NCBI RefSeq assembly: GCF_030504985.1
Contig: NZ_JASERU010000001.1
Location: forward strand, 1-64,000
DNA length: 64,000 nt
DNA from: Fulvimonas sp. R45
GTDB taxonomy: Bacteria; Pseudomonadota; Gammaproteobacteria; Xanthomonadales; Rhodanobacteraceae
Direction of reading: 5' to 3'
The translations under genes were made by a program, and so were the position numbers. Below, piece by piece: positions 56,688-64,000 of this stretch. The stretch's first letter is position 1, and every line of letters starts with the position of its first letter. The notes below the pieces were generated by a model. The model had not been told where the DNA came from. It saw only the letters and a program-made list of their open reading frames with translations, and did no database searches.

Positions 56688-57566
56688 ATGTTCGCCCACA
56701 ACAAGCGCCTGCAATATTCCGTCCACGTGTCCGAGTGCAACCCGGGCCTGGCCAACCTGATGCTCGAGCAGTTCGGCGGCCCGCAGGGCGAGCTCGCCGC
56801 GGCGATGCGCTACTTCACCCAGGCGCTGGCCGAGGAGGATCCCGGGCGCAAGGACATGCTGCTCGACATCGCCACCGAGGAACTCAGCCACCTGGAGGTG
56901 ATCGGCTCGATCGTCGCCATGCTGAACCGCGGCGCCAAGGGCGAGCTGGCCGAGGGGGTGGCCGAGGCGGCGGAGCTGTACCGCTCGCTGCAGGGCGCCG
57001 GCAACGACTCGCACGTCACCCAGGTGCTCTACGGCGGCGGCCCGGCGCTGACCAATTCCGGCGGCCAGCTGTGGAGCGCGGGCTACATCGACTCGATCGG
57101 CGACCCCACCTGCGACCTGCGCTCGAACATCGCCGCCGAGGCACGCGCCAAGATCATCTACGAGCGCCTGATCAACGTCACCGACGACCCCGGCGTGCGC
57201 GACGCGCTGGGCTTCCTGATGACGCGCGAGATCTCGCACCAGCTCTCGTTCGAGAAGGCGCTGTACGCCATCGAGCCGAATTTCCCGCCCGGCAAGCGGC
57301 CCGGCAAGACGGAGTTCGCCGACGTCTACGTCAATACCTCGCAGGGCGAAGGCGACATGCGCGGGCCGTGGAATGGCGACGAGCACTTCAACTACGTTTC
57401 CGACCGCGAGGAGATGCTGGCGATGGACGGCGGCGACGGCATGGCCAGGGTGAAGACGATGCGGCCCGACGAGGAGGAATGCGTGGCCGCCTTCGCGACG
57501 CGCACCGCCTCGCACATCGACAGCGACCCCACCACCGGGGCGGAACTGGGCTCGGAAGAGACCTGA
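56688..57566 (+). CDS. katN: Manganese catalase (KatN-like)
   Basis: 292 residues, the non-heme dimanganese catalase family. Ligands by comparison with known enzymes: Glu35, Glu65, His68 (ATEELSHLE), Glu151 (EARAKIIYERL) and His184 (REISHQLSF). It converts H2O2 to water and oxygen in the cytoplasm. GGAGG lies before the ATG. It is co-directional with the DUF892 gene; its TGA begins the dispersed repeat. Manganese supply could come from the MntH-like importer at 20785. Confidence 0.95.
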   Translation: MFAHNKRLQYSVHVSECNPGLANLMLEQFGGPQGELAAAMRYFTQALAEEDPGRKDMLLDIATEELSHLEVIGSIVAMLNRGAKGELAEGVAEAAELYRSLQGAGNDSHVTQVLYGGGPALTNSGGQLWSAGYIDSIGDPTCDLRSNIAAEARAKIIYERLINVTDDPGVRDALGFLMTREISHQLSFEKALYAIEPNFPPGKRPGKTEFADVYVNTSQGEGDMRGPWNGDEHFNYVSDREEMLAMDGGDGMARVKTMRPDEEECVAAFATRTASHIDSDPTTGAELGSEET

Positions 57567-57836
57567 GACCCTGTTCGCGATCTCCAGGCACCTCGCGCCG
57601 GGGGCTGTTTGCACGCAGACCAAGGAAGAGCGAAGGCGTGGACGTCCGTCCACGACGGAGCGATGACGCCGGCCTGCAGGCCAACAGACCCGGCCCTCCG
57701 GGTGGGTCTCGCATGGCCGCCATGCGGCAGCGCGCGGCTTGGCCTGCCAGCCAGGCAGGCCAGCGCCACGCGCCACCACCTGACGGCCATGCGAGGCCAA
57801 CGCGAGGTGTCTGGAGATCGTGAACAGGCTCTGAGA
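57564..57836. repeat. Dispersed 3'-end repeat, full copy with inverted ends
   Basis: Starts at the katN stop (TGAGACCCTGTTCGCGATC) and ends with the inverted partner (GATCGTGAACAGGCTCTGA at 57817-57835). About 33 bp at each end pair, with a few mismatches. The first 150 bp match 19584-19735. The interior holds more palindromes (GTGGACGTCCGTCCAC, CCGGCCTGCAGGCC). The right end lies 12 bp after the stop of the convergent gene at 57848. Confidence 0.75.
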
Positions 57837-57847
57837 AAGCAGCGCGG

Positions 57848-59833
57848 TCACAGTCCCGACGGGAAGGTGTCCGCGCCCTCGCCCGATTCGCGGGCCGGCA
57901 GCGCCGTCACCGCGCGGGTGTGGTCGAACCACAGCAGCACGTCGTACTGCGCCGGCAGCGACACGTCCAGGTAGTGGCTGTGCAGCTCCGATTCGGGCCG
58001 GTAGATCACGCCGATGTAGCGCTCCAGCCGCGGCGGCGCCAGGCGCTCGCGCAGCGCCGGGTGCGCGCCGTCGCGCAGGTCCAGCGCGAAGCGCGGCAGC
58101 GCGCTGTCGTGCATCAGGCGCCCGTAGCTGTCCGGGCGCGAGGGCAGCACCTGCTTGATTTCCATCGAGCCGCCCCAGCGGCTGGCCGCGGCGACGGTGC
58201 CCGCGTGGGTGCCCATGCCCACGATCAGCACCTGCCCGGCGCCGAAGCGCTCGCGGCACAGCTGGCCCAGGCTGAGCCGGTCGCGCTCGCCGGATTCGGT
58301 GGCGCGCGCATCGCCCACGTGCGAGTTGTGCGCCCACACCGTCGCGCGCGCGTCGGCGCCGTGCGCCTCCAGCACGTGCTGCAGCGTGTCGGCCATGTGC
58401 GTGTCGCGCAGGTTCCAGCTTTCGGTGGCGCCGTGGTACATCGCGCGGTAGTAGCGCTCGGCGGCCGCCACCAGGCGCGCGTTCTGCGCCGCGTCCAGGT
58501 AGCTGGCGCCGCCCTCCCGCGCCGCGTAGGCGATGCGCTTGTCCAGCAGGTTGCGCAACTGCGCCAGCACCGCCTGCTCGCAGCGCCTGAAGGCCTCGTC
58601 GAGCGCGGCGCGGCCGTAGTCGGCCGGGTCTTCCTGCCAGGGCGAGAGGCAGCCGTAGCGTTCGCGCGCCACCGCCGCCGCCGCGGGATCGACGCGTTCC
58701 AGGTAGTCCAGCACGGCGGTGATGGAAGCGGCCAGGCTGTACATGTCCAGCCCGTACAGGCCGGCCTGCTCGTGCTCCGGCCGGCCGCGGTTGTAGCGGC
58801 GCAGCCAGCCGAGGAAATCCGCCATGTCGGCGTTGCGCCACATCCAGGTGGGAAAGCGCGTGAACGGCGTGGCGGCCGCGGCGGTGGGCAGCTTGCCGCG
58901 CACGTAGCGGTCCAGCGTGGCCACGTCGGGCCAGTCGCCCTCGATCGCCACGATCCGGCAACCGTGCGCCTCGATCAGGCGGCGCGTGATCGCCGCGCGG
59001 GCGCGGTAGAACTCCGCGCTGCCGTGGGTGGCCTCGCCAACCAGCACCAGCCTGCGCCCCGCGTAGCGGTCGAAGTGCGCGCCGAAATCCGCCGCGTCCG
59101 GCGCGGGCAACGGCTCGGCCGCGCGGGCGATGCACTGCGGCAGCGACATGGGGGGCGCATCGCACCGGGCGCGCGCCGGCGCCTCGTCGCGATCGCTCCA
59201 GCCGTGGCGCCCGATCAGCGGCACGAAGCGCACCTGCCCCAGGTTCTGCTCGTCGTACTCGTCGCCGTCGCGCACCAGTCGCACCAATCGCTGCCGGCGC
59301 CGCGTCATGCCCACCGGCATCACCAGGCGCCCGCCCTGGGCAAGCTGCGCGCGCCACGGCGCCGGCACGTCCGGCCCGCCCGCCGCGGCGAGGATCACGT
59401 CGTACGGCGCGCCGTCGGGCCAACCCAGCGTGCCGTCGCCGACGTGCACGCGCACGTTGCCGCAGCCCAGCCGCTCCAGCGTGGCGCGGGCGCGGGCGGC
59501 CAGCGCAGGCCGCCGTTCCACCGTGTCCACCCGCGTCGCCAGCGCGGCCGCCACCGCGGCGGCATAGCCCGAGCCGGTGCCGATCTCGAGCACCCGGTCA
59601 CCCGGCCGGATGCCGGCGGCCTCGATCATCAGCGCCACGATCCACGGCTGCGAGAGGGTCTGCCCCTCGCCGATCGGCAGGGCCGTGTCGTCGTAGGCGG
59701 AGGCGCGCAGCGCGGCGGGGACGAAGGCCTCGCGCGGCACGCGCCGCATCGCCTCCAGTACCGCCGGGTCGCGCAGGCCGCGGCCGGCGAGCTGGCGGTC
59801 CAGCATGTCTTGCCGGGCGGATTCCAGGTTCAT
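57848..59833 (-). CDS. Fusion: protein-L-isoaspartate methyltransferase + erythromycin-esterase-like domain
   Basis: 661 residues. Residues 1-210 are a Pcm-type SAM methyltransferase (MLDRQLAGRGL, GEGQTLSQPWIVALM, VLEIGTGSGYAAAV). Residues about 235-655 are an erythromycin-esterase-like domain (LVLVGEATHGSAEFYRARAA, EGDWPDV, WAHNSHVGDARAT, QVLIVGMGTHAGT). Pcm repairs isoaspartyl damage in proteins; the esterase-like family is mostly of unknown substrate in environmental bacteria. No frameshift or stop separates the parts. Confidence 0.92.
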   Translation of the reverse strand: MNLESARQDMLDRQLAGRGLRDPAVLEAMRRVPREAFVPAALRASAYDDTALPIGEGQTLSQPWIVALMIEAAGIRPGDRVLEIGTGSGYAAAVAAALATRVDTVERRPALAARARATLERLGCGNVRVHVGDGTLGWPDGAPYDVILAAAGGPDVPAPWRAQLAQGGRLVMPVGMTRRRQRLVRLVRDGDEYDEQNLGQVRFVPLIGRHGWSDRDEAPARARCDAPPMSLPQCIARAAEPLPAPDAADFGAHFDRYAGRRLVLVGEATHGSAEFYRARAAITRRLIEAHGCRIVAIEGDWPDVATLDRYVRGKLPTAAAATPFTRFPTWMWRNADMADFLGWLRRYNRGRPEHEQAGLYGLDMYSLAASITAVLDYLERVDPAAAAVARERYGCLSPWQEDPADYGRAALDEAFRRCEQAVLAQLRNLLDKRIAYAAREGGASYLDAAQNARLVAAAERYYRAMYHGATESWNLRDTHMADTLQHVLEAHGADARATVWAHNSHVGDARATESGERDRLSLGQLCRERFGAGQVLIVGMGTHAGTVAAASRWGGSMEIKQVLPSRPDSYGRLMHDSALPRFALDLRDGAHPALRERLAPPRLERYIGVIYRPESELHSHYLDVSLPAQYDVLLWFDHTRAVTALPARESGEGADTFPSGL

Positions 59834-59940
59834 CGCCGCCAGCCTGCGGCGGCCGCCGTCGTCGTCGCGCGGAGGCCGCGTGGGCGCGGCTTGACGCACC
59901 GGCCATGGCAATTCCACGCCGGCGATGCCATATAGGCGCC

Positions 59941-60795
59941 ATGTCCGCCATCCAGCCCACGCCCGACGCCCCGTCCCCCGCCCGCCATGAAAGCGACCTG
60001 GCCGCCTTCGTGGCCGCGCACCCGCGCCTGTTCGTGCTGACCGGCGCCGGCTGCAGCACCGATTCCGGCATTCCCGACTACCGCGATGCCGACGGCGGCT
60101 GGAAGCGGGCGCAACCGGTCACCTTCCAGGCCTTCATGGGCGAGGAACGCACGCGCCGGCGCTATTGGGCGCGCAGCCTGGTCGGCTGGCGCCGCTTCGG
60201 CCGCGCCGAGCCCAACGGCACGCACCACGCGCTGGCCCGGCTGGAGGCGCGGGGCCGGCTGTCGCTGCTGGTGACGCAGAACGTGGACGGCCTGCACCAG
60301 CGCGCCGGCAGCCGCGCGGTGGTCGACCTGCACGGCCGGCTGGACCAGGTGCGCTGCATGGGCTGCGAGCTGCGCCTGCCGCGCGTGGATTTCCAGCTCG
60401 AACTGATCGGGCGCAACCCGGGCTGGGCCACGCTGGAGGCCGGCGACGCGCCCGACGGCGACGCCGACCTGGAAGGCCTGGACTTCGACCGCTTCGACGT
60501 GCCGCCCTGCCCGCGCTGCGGCAGCGTGCTCAAGCCGGACGTGGTGTTCTTCGGCGAGAACGTGCCGCGCGAGCGCGTGGCCCGCGCCATGCAGGCGCTG
60601 GAGCAGGCCGACGCGATGCTGGTGGTCGGCTCCTCGCTGATGGTGTTTTCCGGCTACCGCTTCGCGCATGCAGCGGCGAAGGCCGGCAAGCCGGTCGCCG
60701 CGGTGAACCTGGGCCGCACCCGCGCCGATCCCCTGCTGGCGCTGAAGGTGCAGCAGCCCTGCGCGCAGGCGCTGGCCTTCCTGCTGGGGAGCTGA
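59941..60795 (+). CDS. Sir2-family NAD-dependent protein deacylase
   Basis: A 284-residue sirtuin: NAD motif GAGCSTDSGIPDYRD (about 36-50), TQNVDGLHQRAG, catalytic His in DLHGRLD, and a Cys4 zinc site (CMGC and CPRC). GIPDYRDADGGWKR is typical of the SIRT4-like class II branch. It removes acyl groups from lysines using NAD. The start codon is divergent from the Pcm fusion gene, 107 bp away. Confidence 0.94.
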   Translation: MSAIQPTPDAPSPARHESDLAAFVAAHPRLFVLTGAGCSTDSGIPDYRDADGGWKRAQPVTFQAFMGEERTRRRYWARSLVGWRRFGRAEPNGTHHALARLEARGRLSLLVTQNVDGLHQRAGSRAVVDLHGRLDQVRCMGCELRLPRVDFQLELIGRNPGWATLEAGDAPDGDADLEGLDFDRFDVPPCPRCGSVLKPDVVFFGENVPRERVARAMQALEQADAMLVVGSSLMVFSGYRFAHAAAKAGKPVAAVNLGRTRADPLLALKVQQPCAQALAFLLGS

Positions 60796-60815
60796 CCCGA
60801 CGCCCGCCTGCGGCG

Positions 60816-63137
<2,322 letters not shown>

Positions 63138-63148
<11 letters not shown>

Positions 63149-64000
63149 AACCTCCGGCGGCCTGTCGCCTGTCGCGCGTCGCGCCACGCGCTCCGTCCTG
63201 TCCGTGCTGCTGCTCGCCACCGCCCTCGGCGGCTGCTCGGGCCACGCCGGCCAGGAGGCCGCGCCGCCCGCGGACGCCATCGCCCACGACGTGACGCTGA
63301 CGCCCGCGCAGCTCAAGCACATCCGCCTCGACACCGTGGCGCGCTCGGATTTCCGCCGCACGGTGGAAGCCGCCGGCACGGTCGATTTCGACAACGACCA
63401 GGCGACCACCGTGCTGGCGCCGTTCTCCGGTCCGGTGACGCGGCTGCTGGTGGCGGTCGGCGCGAAGGTGGCGAAGGGCCAGCCGCTGGCGGTGGTGTCC
63501 TCGCCCGACTTCGCTGCCGCGGTGGGCGACTACCGCAAGGCGCTGGACACCGCCCGCACCCTGCGCCGGCTCGCTGACCAGGACCGCGACCTGGTGGCGC
63601 ACCAGGGCGTCTCCGCGCGCGAGGCGGCGCAGGCGCAGACCGACGCCGCCAACGCCGAAGCCGACCGAGACGCCGCGCTGCAGGCCCTGCAGGCGATGCA
63701 CGTGGACCCGGCGGACATCGCGGCGATCCGCGCGGGACGCCCGGTCGCCCGCGTCGAGGGCGTGATCCGCGCGCCGCTGGCCGGCACCGTGGTCGAGCGC
63801 CCGATCACCCCCGGCCAGTGGCTGCAGGCCGGCAACACGCCGTGCTTCACCATCGCCGACCTGTCGCGCGCCTGGGTGCAGGCGCAGTTGTTCGGCGCCG
63901 ACGTCGATGCCGTGCAGCAGGGCGACCCGGCCGAGGTCTCGACCGGCGACGCCGGCCGGCCGCTGGCCGGCACGGTGGTGCACCTTTCCGCCGAGGTGGA
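63138..64000 (+). CDS. RND efflux periplasmic adaptor (partial)
   Basis: 287 codons are visible; the gene runs off the window. Lipoprotein signal (LLLATALGGC, Cys about 33). Then comes the membrane-fusion-protein layout: barrel-sandwich hybrid (VDFDNDQATTVLAPFSGPVT), coiled-coil hairpin (about 130-190) and the returning lipoyl half (VIRAPLAGTVVERPITPGQW). The style is closest to CusB/CzcB-type adaptors. An RND pump gene is expected next. The start overlaps the NodT gene by 11 bp. Confidence 0.92.

Overview
The window is high-GC DNA packed with genes on both strands. The alternative complex III plus A2-type caa3 oxidase operon, KGG-repeat stress proteins, a NodT-type efflux lipoprotein, a Ku/LigD pair, cioAB and GC-rich intergenic palindromes suggest a gammaproteobacterium of the Xanthomonadales, probably near Rhodanobacter/Dyella/Luteibacter. 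This placement is an inference from gene content; no marker gene is present.

Layout. 1-274: end of an unidentified gene and a possible IS end. 275-12070 (minus): a translationally coupled 12-gene respiratory operon, actABCDEF, a small membrane protein, a SCO copper chaperone, then caa3 oxidase subunits II, I, III and IV. 12474-17351: a tiny membrane ORF, a PQQ-dependent membrane glucose dehydrogenase and a TonB receptor very like E. coli YncD/PqqU, together suggesting PQQ uptake coupled to periplasmic glucose oxidation. 17458-20660: stress-type small proteins, an AraC regulator with a VOC protein, and a BON protein. 20785-23159: an NRAMP (MntH-like) and a cation diffusion facilitator. 23304-33251: an Rhs/YD-repeat polymorphic toxin locus with a chain of orphan C-terminal/immunity cassettes that is much more AT-rich than its surroundings; a repeat-rich segment lies on its left and an IS3-type transposase scrap on its right. 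33586-36005: cyanide-insensitive bd oxidase. 36080-50120: stress and signalling island with five KGG proteins, a UbiB/ABC1-type kinase, a DUF4142 protein, a sigma54-dependent response regulator, PAS histidine kinases, receiver-only regulators and a CBS protein. 50216-53679: divergent ligD and ku. 53863-57566: stress proteins, an SDR, a YciE/F-like protein and a manganese catalase. 57848-64000: a Pcm/erythromycin-esterase fusion, a sirtuin, TadA and the start of an RND efflux operon.

Main new observations. (1) Six strong-to-fair and one weaker sigma54 (-24/-12) promoter sequences precede stress genes (BON, three KGG transcription units, DUF4142, an unknown helical protein, a small hydrophilic protein). 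Each has an AT-rich GAAATTT/AAATTTTTCC-like element upstream, and the same island encodes a sigma54 activator with a GSFTGA loop: a candidate general-stress regulon run by sigma54. (2) The Rhs array holds at least five different C-terminal modules. One toxin/immunity cassette is duplicated, with the toxin of one copy destroyed by a 31-bp deletion while its immunity gene stays open. Three unrelated modules end in a similar Cys-x-Cys tail. (3) A dispersed structured repeat begins exactly at the TGA stop codon of three genes, and one copy has inverted ends.
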